DNA of 64,000 bases from Tachypleus tridentatus (lineage: Eukaryota > Arthropoda > Merostomata > Xiphosura > Limulidae), in NCBI RefSeq assembly GCF_004210375.1, contig NC_134830.1, positions 44,459,094-44,523,093 on the forward strand. Reading direction: 5' to 3'. Below, in pieces: positions 11,541 to 24,362 of this stretch (position 1 is its first letter; each line of letters starts with the position of its first letter). The position numbers and the translations under genes are program-made. The notes beneath the pieces were generated by a model, which did no database searches, had not been told where the DNA came from, and saw only the letters and a list, made by a program, of their open reading frames with translations.

Positions 11541-11830
11541 TTATTTGTTTGTTTTGAAATTTCGCGAAAAAGCTACACAATGGCTATTTGTGCTAGCCCT
11601 TGCGTATTTAGCAGTGTAAGACTAGAGGGAAGACAATCATTACTACCCACCACCAACTCTTCGGCTACTCTTTTACCAACGAATAGTGGAATTGACTGTC
11701 GCATTATAACGTCCCCACAGCTGAAAGGACGAGCATGTTTGGTGTAACGGAGATTCGAACTCACGACCCTCACATTACATGTCCATGTACATGTTAGGCA
11801 GGTTGCCCTAACCACCTGGCCATGCCGGGC
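11541..11830 (-). repeat. SINE-A with an insertion in the anticodon arm
   Basis: Full-length minus copy, tail TTTGTTTGTTTTG at the left. The anticodon-arm region carries about 25 extra bases around ATGTCCATGTACATGT, itself a small inverted repeat, so the head no longer folds as a tRNA. A 97-codon minus frame over it is a by-product. Confidence 0.9.
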
Positions 11831-13422
11831 GTGGCATGGACGTAAGCAAAGCCTAGGTTTACGCACTCTTTACACTTCTAGAAATAAGTTGTTCAGAATC
11901 TTGGAATGATTCTCACACTCACAACATCCTGCATCCCTGAACTATACCAAATACAGAGGAAAATAAATCCAACAAAATTACTGCTAGATATATTAAGTTG
12001 AACCTTAAGTGTTTGAGAAGCATAAGGGTATCGTGTGAGTGAAACGTTGTACATATTTCTTCTTTTGATTGCTTTTTTTAAACTGTATATAGTTAATTAA
12101 AGTGGTTAGGCTTAAGGAAGAATATTTATACTACAGAAGGTCTTCCATTTCCTTTGTATTTCCTACACTCGAATAGCTTTTAATAATTCTTAGTACTTAG
12201 AAGTTATACAGAAAGACAGACGGATGGACAGAATTCAAAACGACGCCTGCTCTGTTGAAGAAGTAACAGGACGGACGATACGCTATTCTTGGGTTGATTT
12301 ACAGGAGGTCCTTTATAATGAATAACTCAACAGGATTTCAGGTTTGATTTCTCTCCGCTTGCTCGCCTCTATTCCCTCAGCCCTACCTTCTAACTAAGTA
12401 TAATTCTCCCGCTGAGAAAGTGACAATACCATGGGGATAACGACTATAAACGGTAGCTAATATGGGCCTGCTTAGGCGTGAAATGACTGTGAAGTTGGAA
12501 CACGAACAAAGCCTCAGCAATAACCAAAAACGAATTTTAAAACCTTTGAATTTACCCAAAGTTTTACACCATTTCAATCACCTTACAGTTTAGGATGCAC
12601 GTGCGGTTAAACAAATTGGTCTCGGAATTAAAGCCCATTAGCGCCTCTAGCGTTTTAATCTCAACAGGTATTGTGGTTTAAAAGTATGGAAAGAAAGCAA
12701 AAAGCCACGCGCAGATGGCGCAGTTGAGTAGGCATTTGAATTTAACAGAGCGGATATGCCCAGTAAGCGAAAGATGTAACGTAATTTATAAACTTTACAG
12801 AACCATAGGATTGTGAAATAGTTAGAGTTTTTCGTTATGATTTGAATCAGTTCAGTACTAGTTAAACTCATAATGATTCATATTATATGCGCACACATAT
12901 ATGTATATATATCTGTGTGTATGTGTACTATTCATATTGAGACGCTTAATCCTCTAGTTTTAAATTCTTCCAACTTATGCAGCAGCAAATGGGCCATTTT
13001 TTGGATAAATACACTTCTCAATTTTTATAATGTAATTTTCTATAAAATATTACGTCATATAAATGATACTGATATTTAAATACCTGATTACAGTTGATCA
13101 GAAAATATATTACAACAGCTAGAGTATTTATTCTCACCGTTTGACGGCTTGCTGAACGTAACCGTTCAAGAGACGCTCACTGTAAACGCTACATAGAGTG
13201 TAAAGTTCTGACTCTAGAAAGTACTGGTGCACTTACAACAGATGAAATTCAAACGCCGAAAGTAAACGACTCTTTAAATATCATTACTTATCGTTATTTT
13301 GTTACAAAAGTTAATAAATGAGGTCACAGTTCACGCGAACTGCATTAGCATAGAACTGTTAATTTCTGACTGGTGTCGTATCAATGTTATTAAGAACTAC
13401 CGAAAGAATGCTGTGCTTCATG
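11831..13422. other. Mostly AT-rich DNA, no gene seen
   Basis: A slightly GC-richer part (12240-12440) has no open frame of interest. Frames at 12383-13079 on both strands show no family features. A (TA)/(TG) run lies near 12893-12925. Confidence 0.3.
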
Positions 13423-13700
13423 GGCCCGGCATGGCCAAGTGTATTAAGGCGTTTGACTCGTAATTCGAGGGTCGTGGGTTCGAATCCCGGTCGCACCAAA
13501 CATGCTCGCCATTTCAGCCGTGGGGGCGTTATAATGTTACGATCAATCCCACTATTCGTTGGTAAAAGAGTAGCGCAAGAGTTGACGGTTGGTGGTGATG
13601 ACTAGCTGCCTTCCCTCTAGTCTTACACTGCTAATTTAGGGACGGCTAGCGCAGATAGCCCTGGAGTAACTTTGCGCGAAATTAAAAAACAAACAAACAA
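13423..13700 (+). repeat. SINE-A, full-length
   Basis: Plus copy close to consensus, B box GGGTTCGAATCCCGG, tail (AAAC)n. Flanks GCTGTGCTTCAT (13410-13421) and GCTATGCTTGAT (13701-13712) are an old target duplication with two changes. The 73-codon frame here is SINE only. Confidence 0.95.
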
Positions 13701-16030
13701 GCTATGCTTGATAGCGTGAACCATAGTTTCTACGAGTTTCTGCGATTACGTACGTTAGACTGAAAATCCAACACAAGAAATAAGAAATGATATAATAGAC
13801 AAATATTAGAAAGTTTTTTTCTGTAATAAAATAAACCTTGTTTTGTTTATACCAAAATTCTGTCGCACAATTTAATTGACTAATAGTTCTCGTGTATCGT
13901 ATATGTCGCTATAGATTTCACAACAGATATTATAACTGTCTCCGAGTCTGCGCACTTGGCTAGGTAGTCGCCACATTAAAATAATAGAAAAACAACAGAA
14001 TTCATCTCTTCATTCAATAAAAAAGAAACGTGAATCGTTTTATACGTTGAAAGGCTGAGAACAAATATTGCCATATCTATTGCTTTAATAATTTGAACAA
14101 ACAAACGTTATAAACGTTGTTTTTTCTTTACATCACATGGCTATTTTCTCTTATTTAATTATTCGAATCTGATCATATTGTATCATTCTACTGTATTATT
14201 AACTTGCATAAATTTTAATATTCTATCTAATGATATGCTATATGGACAGCCTAAGTTAGGTAGAATGGTGCTGTAATTGTAATAGAAGTGTAAGGATACA
14301 TGTGAAAAGACCGAATGGGGTATTTGAGTGGGACTACTTGCGTAACTTAATCTGTATAAAGTGAATGGATCTGAAGAAGATTCCTACATCGGAAGGGTAT
14401 CCATCATGATTCTATTTTAAGCTCTTTAGCTTTTTAACAATTGAAAGAAACAACCGAAGAGAAAGGCATAACCATGGTTGTAAAACTTATTTTGAGGTAA
14501 AAACAAAGTGAACCACGGAGGTTAAACAAGTTTTTTTTTTTATTTCGTACGAGTAAATACAGATAAAAAATTAACACTATAATGGTTGAATTAGAATCGA
14601 TACAGTAAAGTCGAAAATTCGATATATATTGAAAAAGTTTTATAGTGATTACAACAGCTCGGGGTAATATAACAACTCTATTATTTAGTTATTTTTACTA
14701 ATTTTTGTAGTCTGTTAAAAATAAATAAAATATCAGATTACAAAATAAGAATAATAAAAGTTTGAAAATCTGAATTTTGTTTTCCTCAATCATTCTAATA
14801 ACTCGTATCTGACGTACGTATTAATGTCAGACTTGAATTTTTTGTAACTGTGTAAAAAATCGCTCTACATGTAATTTACACACAAAAAATGCTATTTTCT
14901 TTTCACAATTGGCTTAAGCTCTCCGTGAAATTGACCGATACATCACAAACTTAAGAAAATGTTCGTTTAATGAGCTGCTCTCTTCGTGTTTATCTTCCAT
15001 GGATGCATGGATTCCTTCTGTTGTCCAAGCTTTCTGGCCAATAATCAGTCAGCATAAGATAAAGGGTACTTCTTTCTGCCTTGGTCACCACTTCCGCTAG
15101 GTTCTTTTACAGAACGAGGACCTAATGGGTTGCCTTTGTAGCTGTTTAGTCTCTCTCGTTCTTATTTACTTCTGGGTATAGAGGAAACTCTATACCTTTA
15201 GTGACTCGGGTTTGTTTGCGTCCTCCTAAAGCCCAATCTCCAGAACACCAGCTACTCGTTAGACGAGACCAGTAGACCATTAAAAACCCGTAAAAGAGAG
15301 ATGTATCCTAAACTGAAGGCTATTATTACAGCCATTACACTGAAAGGGTCATGTTTGTTTAACCGTCAAACTTTGTTAACCCAGTAATTACATCTTTCTC
15401 TGTATACATTCACGGTAAATTTTAACAACTGTGGTACTGGTATGAAATATATTGTGTAACAACACTGTCTTATGTTACAACTGCAAAGCTAAAAGGCTAA
15501 GGTGTCATAGCTGTTAGAGTTAGCTGGTAAATTAAAATACTAAAATGTCAGAAATGCTAGAGTTCACTGGAAAGCTAAGGGATTTTCAAAAATTTTTTTC
15601 TTTCAGAAACGAATGAGCGTGGAAGTGAGTGCGTAAAAGAAAATTAATATTTTTTCATTATCCTAGAACAATAAGTCCTTCCTTCTGTTCGTTCTTAGTG
15701 CTTCCTAGTGAGATCACAGCATGATATAATACAATGTCATTTCGCCATGATATTTGTTGTTAGGTTTGTTACTACCTAAAGAACCTGGACGATGTCTAAT
15801 GATAGTGCATGTTATCTTGATGCGTTGACGTTATCACTATTAATTTTGAGTGTTCAGTTAAAGCCTGGATTTCCCAACAGTGCCACTTACACTTACCTAC
15901 ACATAGAGCCATTCACAATATTATCAGAGGTATAGAAATTAACTTGTGAACGATTAAAAAACTGAATGTTTGTTGGTGGTTTAAGACAATGAAGAGCAAA
16001 CTGATGAATATTTATATTGCTGCTAAAACG
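13701..16030. other. AT-rich DNA, no gene seen
   Basis: 2.3 kb with no recognised element. The part at 15000-15290 is GC-richer and one minus frame looks briefly protein-like, but it is broken by stops and matches nothing I know. Confidence 0.3.
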
Positions 16031-16152
16031 TTTGTTTGTTTGTTTGTTGAATTATGCACAGAGCCACACGGCGGTTATCTGTGCTAGCCGTCCCTAGTTT
16101 TAATGTGATAGACTAGAAGAAAGTGGTAATCAACATCGCTTGCCACCTTTTG
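16031..16152 (-). repeat. SINE-A 3' half, diverged
   Basis: Tail (TTTG)n, then GGTTATCTGTGCTAGCCGTC and a degenerate body to about GCCACC. The tRNA head is absent. Confidence 0.7.
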
Positions 16153-17029
16153 ACATTTTTAATATTAAAGTTTATCCTAAAATATGTTCAATCGAACTAA
16201 AATATAATCACTGTGTATGACAAAAACAACAGCAAAATGAAGTCATTCATGCCTGAAAGGTTATATTCTTGGGTGATTAGGGCTGACAAAATCATTTTGA
16301 TACACCTAGAAAGTTCTTTGTCCTTCTCAAGGGAACCAACAAACTCCACTCTGCTAGGAGAATTTTTTCCACACCATTATTCCATCTACAAGAGTTTTCA
16401 AAACCCACAAGATCTTGCAGAGTCAAAAGTTTCCTACAAATTTATTTTCGAAATTTTGACTCTATCATCAGTATAGATAATGGTAAAATCCGTCTCATCA
16501 GAGCAATTTATATATATTCATTCTTTTATTGTGTATTTTTATACTTTCAAATACCACTGAAGTAGCATTTTCCTATTTCTATCTAAAATAGACGTTTCTC
16601 GGGCTTGTTTTTAGTTTTCTTGTGATATTTATGTTATGTCCTTCGATTGGTATTTATAATAAAGATATTCAAATTCTAACAGCTGTGGAAAGTATTAGTC
16701 AAATACTTTTGTCTGTCGTACATTAAACCTCGTCCATTTATCTTGATAAGTGACCAATGGTTGGCGATTAATTGTTTTCACAATACGTGGTGTATTAAGT
16801 CCTTTGCTGTTGTTACTGAAGACACGCGTGTCTTTGTTGAGCAGCCAAACAAAACCAAAACGGTATTGGACAACGTCTTTCCTGTGTAAGATACACCAAA
16901 CCTCTTTAACTCTCGATGAGATTCTTGCGCTAAATCGTTGTCTTAGAAATCATGATGTGACTAAATCTGTACATTTATGGAGGGAATGTTAAGCAAACCC
17001 CTGAAGTATCACATGATAAGTGTATTTTC
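16153..17029. other. AT-rich DNA, no gene seen
   Basis: Plus frames of 87 (16213-16476) and 80 codons (16750-16992) lack family features and normal codon bias. Confidence 0.3.
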
Positions 17030-17192
17030 AGTATGAAAATAAATAATATTCTACAAACGTTTATATGGAAAGGGATCCTAAAATAATCTTCTACAAGTGT
17101 TTCTATGGAAAGGGTAAGGTCCCTAGAATAATATTCTACGAATGTTTGTATGGAAATGGATCCTAAAATAATATTCGACAGAGTGTTTGTGT
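17030..17192. repeat. Tandem repeat, about 39-bp unit, 4 copies
   Basis: Four degenerate copies of AATAATATTCTACAA-GTGTTT followed by TATGGAAAGGGATCCTA. One copy has a 6-bp insertion. Confidence 0.8.
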
Positions 17193-18347
17193 AGAATGTG
17201 ATCGTAACTAATTGGCCCCTTAACACTCTTGTTGTAATTACAACGTACATATCAATCAATAGAACGTTTTGGGAATATTAACTTTAATTAATTAGCTGCA
17301 ACTGCAGTTTGAATTAAAACGGGACGATGTATCTGTTTCAATATTGAAACCTTTTCCAGGTAATCCTCGTGCCATTCAACAGACTGTTGCAGCCCAATAG
17401 AATCTCGATCCTACCTCAAAGATATGAAGACACTAGCGAAAGTCGTCAACTCACATTAATATATTTAGATTATGAATATTCCAAAACCTTTCTCTAGCTA
17501 GTTATGTTGTCAGGCGTAATACGTCTACTTTGCCCAAAGTTCCACTGAAACAACTCCTACTGTTTTTTAAGCTGTTATTATTGAGAAAAAGTGAATGTCA
17601 GTAACAATTAAATTGAGTTCATCACGTGACTTCGTCTCTCGCATGAACCGAACAGCTGTTAATGACGTCAAAATTTATTAATAAAAATCAGACTGAAATA
17701 AACAAAACGCATAACGTCATAGAGGTCACCCACGTTGTTTATTACATAACTATCCATGACCGTCATTTCAAACGAGGAGTACTGAAAACCAACTGATTTA
17801 ATGATTCTGGCATCTCTAAGCGAACCACTAATTTACAAATATTTTTCCGTTAAACATTAAGCAATGATCCCACCTTTTCTTTTAACAAACTAGTTAAGCT
17901 TATTGTTGCTTGCCACCAACGACACATTGTAAATTATTTCAGCTACATCTGTTCTACTTAAATGCGTTCTAACGTTCAGGAAGTTGATTATGGTAAGTTT
18001 GTTTCTTCTTAAAATGTGTTTAATAATTTTTCACCGTGAATTAGTCGAGAGATGGGAAACACTGAATTTCGAAGAATAAAAAATATTATACTTTCGATCC
18101 TTTAAGCTACATTTGTTGTTTCTAAATGCCTCTTGATATTGAGAAATTTGATTATTTAAATTTTTGTTTCTAATTTGTTTAACGATTTTTAACCGTGTAT
18201 GAGTTGGCGAGGAAGAACAAGAAGTAACTTACATTTTCCGTCGTTTAGTTCTAAATCAAAAAAGTCGCAGTTCATTGCATTTTTATAAAATCTAAAAAAA
18301 AATCACCTGTTTACTTTTATTAGTTACGTTTTTTGTTTGTTTTTTCA
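17193..18347. other. AT-rich DNA, no gene seen
   Basis: After TTTTCCAG at 17357-17364 a 45-codon open stretch follows, but it matches no family and has no donor. Two diverged copies of a roughly 140-bp unit may exist at 17930-18060 and 18100-18200 (both have CTACAT-TGTT, AAATGC, GTTT-CTTCTAA, TTTTTCACCGTG words). Confidence 0.3.
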
Positions 18348-18635
18348 GGCCCGGCATGGCCAGGTGGGTTAAGGCGTTCGATTCGTAATCCGAGGATCGC
18401 GGGTTCGAATCTCGGTCGCACTAAACATGCTCGCCCTTTCAGCTGGGGGGGGGCGTTATAATATCACAGTCAATCCCACTATTCATCCGTAAAAGAGTAG
18501 CCCAAGAGTTGGCGGTGGGTGGTGATGACTAGCTACCTTCCCTCTAGTCTTACACTGCTAAATTAGGAACGACTAAGCGCAGATAGCTCTTGAGTAGCTT
18601 TGCGCAAAATTAAAAAAAAACAAACGAAAACAAAA
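18348..18635 (+). repeat. SINE-A, full-length
   Basis: Plus copy near consensus with a G run expansion in the linker (CTGGGGGGGGGCG). Tail AAACAAACGAAAAC. First of three SINEs packed end to end. Confidence 0.93.
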
Positions 18636-18656
18636 CATTGTTTTCTAATTTCGTGC

Positions 18657-18933
18657 GGCCTGGCATGGCCTAGCGCGTTAAGGCGTGCGCTTCGTAATCT
18701 GAGGGTCGCGGGTTCGCGCCCAAGTCGCGTCAAAACATGCTCGCCCTCCCAGCCGTGAGGGCGTTATAATGTGACGGTCAATCCCACTATTCGTTGGTAA
18801 AAGAGTAGCCCAAGAGTTGGCGGTGGGTGGTGATGACTAGCTGCCTTCCCTCTAGTCTTACCCTGCTAAATTGGGATGGCTAGCGTAGATAGCTCTCAAG
18901 TGGCTTTGCACGAAATTAAAACAAACAAACAAA
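18657..18933 (+). repeat. SINE-A inserted into another SINE-A
   Basis: Plus copy flanked by an exact 12-bp duplication, CTAATTTCGTGC, at 18645-18656 and 18934-18945. That target is part of the 3' end of the neighbouring minus-strand copy, so this copy is the younger one and is nested. Confidence 0.93.
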
Positions 18934-19194
18934 CTAATTTCGTGCAAAGCAACTCGAGGGCTATCTACGCTAGCCATCCCAATTTAGCAGTGTAAGACTA
19001 GAGGGAAGGCAATTATCCATCACCACCCAGAGCCAACTTTTGGGCTACTCTTTTACCGACGAATAGAGTGATTGACCGTACATTATAGCGCCCCCACGGC
19101 TGAAAAGGCGAGCATGTTTGGTGCAACGGGGATTTGAACCCGCCACCATCAGATTACGAGTCGAACGCCTTAACCCACCTGGCCATGCCGGGCC
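18934..19194 (-). repeat. SINE-A, host of the nested copy
   Basis: Minus copy; head at the right ending CATGCCGGGCC. Its last tail bases lie on the far side of the inserted copy (18645-18656). Together the two make a tail-to-tail inverted repeat of about 530 bp. Confidence 0.93.
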
Positions 19195-19473
19195 GTTTAG
19201 TTCCGTATTGCAGTCTGAAAGATTTAAATTAACAGAACAAATATAAACTAGGCCGTTAGTATTAAAGTTATAAGTTATTTCTTGTGATCTTAACTGCCGC
19301 TAGTTTTCTATAATAACCTAGAGAATGTTACAGACAACCTGTTGACTTATCATTGAACATAGTTAAAAATTTCTATAGTTTTGTAACAAAAGTTTTTATA
19401 TAAAACTTTAAGCGCACTGAAGAAAAATAAATGTATGTTTTATCATCGGCGCCGTGAAAGCGTAAACCTATTG

Positions 19474-19680
19474 AATTGTTTGTTTTTTGAATTTCGTGCA
19501 AAGCTACTCGAGGGCTATCTGCGGTAGCCGTCCCTAATTTAGCATTGTAAGACCAGAGGGATGGCAGTTAGTCATCACCACCCACCGTCAACTCTCGGAT
19601 TGATCGTCAATTGGGATTGATCGTCCCCAACGGCTGGCTGAAAAGGCGAGCACGTTTGGTGCAATGGGGATGCGAACCCG
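19474..19680 (-). repeat. SINE-A, 5'-truncated at the B box
   Basis: Tail and 3' part intact; body shortened between CAACTCTCGG and TTGGGATTGATCG. It ends at TGCGAACCCG inside the B box. An exact duplication AAACCTATTG flanks it (19464-19473, 19681-19690), so the truncation happened at insertion. Confidence 0.92.
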
Positions 19681-19690
19681 AAACCTATTG

Positions 19691-20341
19691 GAAGTATGAA
19701 GCTTTCCCACACATCGCCACCGCGTCAAAGTTTTGGGTGTATTTCCAGAAGCAGGTGTTACAGACACTCGGATGATAAGATGTGATTATCTAGTAAATCA
19801 ACCATCTATTAACAACCTACACCGCAGTCGCCCGGAGGACAGGAGTGCGCGCGGGAGGGATAGGGTAGTTCGCTGAATTTTTAGTCAAACTTTTGTCCAT
19901 TATTTGGAATACTTGTATGTTAGACGCGAAGCAAAAGAACTGGAGTACGTCCAATAATCTCTTTATTAATATTACATGGAAGCTCACGTGTTAAACAATA
20001 AAGTCTGAGATGAGTACACATAACTATTCTGTTAGATTTGTATTATAGGGAATAAATTATCTGAGAATTCAGATAAAGTGTTTTCTGATCTTACACACAG
20101 AATTACCTGCAGGCTATACAAGTACCCCTACTGCCAAATAGATAGCTACTACAAGCTAGAGAATTACTTCCACCTATTTCATGTTTGATAGATAGAAACC
20201 TACTTTCGTTTTATTAACAGAAAAATATTTAAGAAAAATAGAACACGTAGGAGGTATCTCTCCTTACTCGATAAATTGCGCTAAATTTGGAAAGAGATAT
20301 GATGTTTGTTAATCAAACATTATGTGTTTTATATCCTTAAC
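19691..20341. other. No gene seen; short GC-rich patch
   Basis: A GC/CpG-rich patch (19800-19870, with GTGCGCGCGGGAGGG) stands out, too short to interpret. The rest is AT-rich. Confidence 0.3.
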
Positions 20342-20849
20342 TCCTGAACTTTCCACACAACAATGACGGTATTACTCTACACGAATTCTCTGTCTCCTGA
20401 ACTTTCTACATAACAATAACAGTATTACTCTACACGAATTCTCTGTCTCCTGAACTTTCTACATAACAATAACAATATTACTTTATACAATTCTTTGTCT
20501 CTTGAACTCTTTACACAACAATGACGGAATTACTCTGCAAGAACTCTCTACACAACAATGACTGTATTACTCTGCAATGACTCTCTGTCTAGTGAACTTT
20601 TTACATAACAATGACGGTATTACTCTACAAGAACTCTCTGTCTCCTGAACTCTCTACATAACAGTGACAGTATTAATCTACAAGAACTCTATACATAACA
20701 ATGACGGTAGTACTCTACAAAAACTCTCTAGACAACAATGACGATATTACTCTACAAGTACTCTCTGCCTCCTGAACTCTCTACACAACAATGACGGTAT
20801 TGCTCTACAAGGATTCTCTGATTCCTGATTCTAAACACAACAATGACAG
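20342..20849. repeat. Minisatellite, 53-bp unit, about 11 copies
   Basis: Full unit starts CCTGAACTTTCTACATAACA and ends GAATTCTCTGTCT. Several copies are about 16 bp shorter, lacking the CTGTCTCCTGAACT segment between two CTCT words, as if by slippage. Non-coding. Confidence 0.9.
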
Positions 20850-21565
20850 CTAACAATCCACCAAGCATGGCAGAAAGTAATAAACTATGTTTGGTGTTGT
20901 AACCGTATATACTACAAAAGAAAAGCTGATTGCAGTATGTGACTTTCGGAAAGAAAAAAAAATATTCAGTTATTTGCACTCAACACAATAATATTAACAT
21001 TATCTAAACCTCTTTTGTTCCGTTAAAAAATCAAACAAGAATTATTTTACGAGTAGTCTAACTAGGTATTGTTGGAGAACGCTTGGAACAGAAAGATATG
21101 TAAACATACCAACTGGTATATGCACTTGGTATTAAACTAAACAAACAACTAGATGGGGAAAAGTTGACTCAACTAAATTGTATGTCGTCTAGCACGCAGT
21201 CTTAACAACTTGGTACATGAGAAAAACTGCATTCGACTTAACTAAATAGTTGATTCTACAGCCTTACCGAACCACTAGATAAGGAAATCATTACACTGAA
21301 CTAATTGCAATGGTCTGTGTTAGCCTAAGCATTATCAAAGATGGCGGTTAAAATAATATATTAGCCTGTAATAAATAACGAGAGAAGATCAAACTATAGG
21401 CTTGGTTCCAATGCACGTGCGTGCTAAGCGTTTGTTTTTTTTTTATTTCGCTCCTAGCTACACATGAGAAAGTTAGATATTAGCATAATCTTACAGTTAA
21501 CGTTTATTGGTTACCTACTGTAACCCTTGAAAGAATTAGGTAAACGCAATGTCCATACTCTTAGT
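20850..21565. other. AT-rich DNA, no gene seen
   Basis: Nothing recognised; the 75-codon minus frame (20979-20752) is partly minisatellite. Confidence 0.3.
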
Positions 21566-22050
21566 TTACACAAACAGTTTTTATACATATAAATGTTTAT
21601 AAGTTAGTGTACACAAAGTGCTCCTATCCACATATGAATGTTTATTCTTTAAATTACACAAAATAATTCTATATAAATATACATTTTCACACTTTAGTCT
21701 ACACAGAGCAACTCTATTTACATATAAATTCTTATTTTTTTTTAGTCCAGACGAAACAGTTCTGTATATATATATATATATATGGATTCTTATTCTTTAG
21801 ATCACATATATAAGTTCTGTATACATATGAATGCTTACACTTTAGTCTACATAAAGCAGTGCTATATACATATAACTGTTTATACTTTACGCAAAACAGT
21901 TCTATGTATATATGAATGTTTACACTTAGTCTAAACAAAACAGTTCTATAAATGCTTATGAGTGTTTATATTTTACACAAAGCAGCTCTACATACGTATG
22001 AATTTTTAAACTATATATACAGTAATTCTGTGTACATATTCTAGATATAA
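21566..22050. repeat. Degenerate minisatellite, about 48-bp unit, about 10 copies
   Basis: Loose repeats of TCTATATACATATGAATG then TTTACACTTTAGTCTACACA and AAGCAGT. One copy contains a (TA)n run (21764-21784). Divergence between copies is high, so this is an old array. Confidence 0.8.
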
Positions 22051-22198
22051 GTTTGTTTTGAACTGTAGAACAATTTACAAATACGCTTATAATTCATATA
22101 AAATGATAGATGTAAAAACAAATGTTTCACAAAAACGCATTTACTGCAATTATTATAATCAGTTACACGTTAACTTCAGTTATTTCTGCCGATTGCTT

Positions 22199-22457
22199 TT
22201 GTTTGTTTGTTGAGTTTCACCGAAAAATCTACTCGAGAGCTATCTGCTCTTGTCGTACCTAATTTTGAAGTGAAGTAAAGAGTAAACAGCTGGTCAACAC
22301 CACACACACTGCCATCTCTTGTATTATTCTAATTGAATAGTGGAATTGACCTTCAGAACAGAAAGCCCCCCAAAACTAGGGTGTTCAGTGACGAGATTCG
22401 AACACTCAAGCCTCAAGTAGCGAATCGAGGGTTTCAACCACCAGGCAATTCCAGGCC
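22199..22457 (-). repeat. SINE-A, diverged copy
   Basis: Tail GTTTGTTTGTTG at left, TACTCGAGAGCTATCTGCTC, degenerate body, and a head with a poor B box (GATTCGAACACTC) at right. Older than most copies here. Confidence 0.85.
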
Positions 22458-22807
22458 GTAATAAATGCGAAATATCAGTGAACACAAAATGGGCTTATAA
22501 CCATAAACCCTTCTTTTCATTTCATATATTTTATATTAAGGATTTTATTTTTAATCTACTGAATGTGTTTTCTTTGGCAACATTAACACCAGTCCCGCCT
22601 GATTTTCATGTCAAATAAGCAATTATTATGTTTCGTTAATACAAAACCAGGGTAAGAAATATTGAATGAGACGGTTAACACTGTGTAAGATGATACGTAT
22701 GAAAGATATTTTAAATATTACAGTTGTTGTTATTTGTGTCCATTAAATTTTAATGTTTTAAGTACTTAGACTATCCATGCAATGCGGTGATTGTGTGTGT
22801 GTTGGTG
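22458..22807. other. AT-rich DNA, no gene seen
   Basis: Nothing recognised; a short TG run lies directly before the next array. Confidence 0.3.
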
Positions 22808-23571
22808 AAAACCGTAAATGTTGTGAGATATGTTGTATTTAGTTATCAAAACCGTAAATGTTGTGAGATATGTTGTATTTAGTTATCAAAACCGTAAATA
22901 ATGTGAGATATGTTGTATTTAGTTATCAAAATCGTAAATGATGTGAGATATGTTGTATTTAGTTATCAAAAACGTAAATGATGTGAGATATGTTGTATTT
23001 AGTTATCAAAACCGTAAATGTTGTGAGATATGTTGTATTTAGTTATCAAAACCGTAAATGTTGTGAGATATGTTGTATTTAGTTATCAAAAACGTAAATG
23101 TTGTGAGATATGTTGTATTTAGTTATCAAAAACGTAAATGTTGTGAGATATGTTGTATTTAGTTATCAAAAACGTAAATGATGTGAGATATGTTGTATTT
23201 AGTTATCAAAAACGTAAATGTTGTGAGATATGTTGTATTTAGTTATCAAAAACGTAAATGATGTGAGATATGTTGTATTTAGTTATCAAAACGTAAATGA
23301 TGTGAGATATGTTGTATTTAGTTATCAAAACCGTAAATGATGTGAGATATGTTGTATTTAGTTATCAAAACCGTAAATGATGTGAGATATGTTGTATTTA
23401 GTTATCAAAACCGTAAATGTTGTGAGATATGTTGTATTTAGTTATATGATTGAGATATGTTGTATTTAGTTATCAAAACCGTAAATGATGTGAGATATGT
23501 TGTATTTAGTTATCAAAACCATAAATGTTGTGAGATATGTTGTATTTACTTATCAAAACCGTAAATGATAA
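22808..23571. repeat. Minisatellite, 40-bp unit, about 19 copies
   Basis: Very uniform array of AAAACCGTAAATGTTGTGAG followed by ATATGTTGTATTTAGTTATC. Only a few sites vary: ACC/AAC/ATC before GTAAATG, and TTG/ATG after AAATG. One unit is 39 bp and one is cut to about 32 bp (near 23443-23474). High identity suggests recent expansion or homogenisation. Confidence 0.97.
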
Positions 23572-23978
23572 CATTGTGATTGTATGCTCTCTAACTGTCT
23601 ATCCGATAACATTAATATTATATAGACTATTATGTTTACAAGTATATAACGTACTCTTAAACATTTGTATTTGTTTTGTAATATAATACTCGTTAAACAG
23701 CACCGACTTTACTGCGTTTATTGCATTCATACATTAGTACAAACACAAAGACACTTAGACTGGCGCTTATGTTACCTCTGATGTGTCACAAATAATGTTC
23801 TGACAATACAGTGAGATTGTTGATTGATGGTGTACACACCAATCAGATATCACGGTGTTTTTTTCGGGAGCTGCTTTTGTGTCGTGTCAAAATGATTTTT
23901 AAAATAATAAGCCGTGATAAAAGCAACAGCGTTGTAATATTTATTGCATATGAATTAAGTGTTATATTTCGTTATTGC
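23572..23978. other. AT-rich DNA, no gene seen
   Basis: A 69-codon plus frame (23811-24020) runs into the next SINE and has no family features. Confidence 0.3.
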
Positions 23979-23979
23979 G

Positions 23980-24255
23980 GGGCCTGGCATGGCCAGGTGG
24001 TTAAGGCGTTCGACTCCTAATCCGAGGGTCACGGGTTCGAATCCCAGTCGTACCAAACATGCTTGCCCTTTCAGCCGTGGGGGCGTTATAAAGTGACGTT
24101 AAATCCCACTATTCGTTGGTAGAAGAGTAGCCCAAGAATAGGCGGTGGGTGGTGATGACTAGCTGCCTTCCCTCTAGTCTTACACTGCTAAATTAGGGAC
24201 GGCTAGCACAGATAGCCCTCGAGTAGCTTTGCGCGAAATTCAAAACAAACAAATT
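23980..24255 (+). repeat. SINE-A, full-length, next to a tandem repeat
   Basis: Plus copy with B box GGGTTCGAATCCCAG and AAACAAAC tail. Flanks GTTATTGCG (23971-23979) and GTTATTGTG (24256-24264) are the target duplication. The right duplicate is the start of the following tandem array. Confidence 0.95.
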
Positions 24256-24362
24256 GTTATTGTGTTTGAGCTAAGCGTTACAGTTTGTTATTGTTGCGCT
24301 TGAACTACGTGTTACATTTTATTATTGAGTTTGAACTACGTGTTACAGTTTGTTATTGCGTT
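24256..24362. repeat. Tandem repeat, about 35-bp unit, 3 copies
   Basis: GTTATTGTGTTTGAGCTAAG then CGTTACAGTTT, repeated with changes. It begins at the target duplicate of the preceding SINE. Confidence 0.85.

Noticed and set aside
16213..16992. Plus frames of 87 and 80 codons
   Set aside because: No motifs, no neighbours in frame and no splice context; consistent with chance.
22808..23571. CRISPR-like array of regular repeats
   Set aside because: The units are directly joined tandem copies without unique spacers, in a eukaryotic genome.
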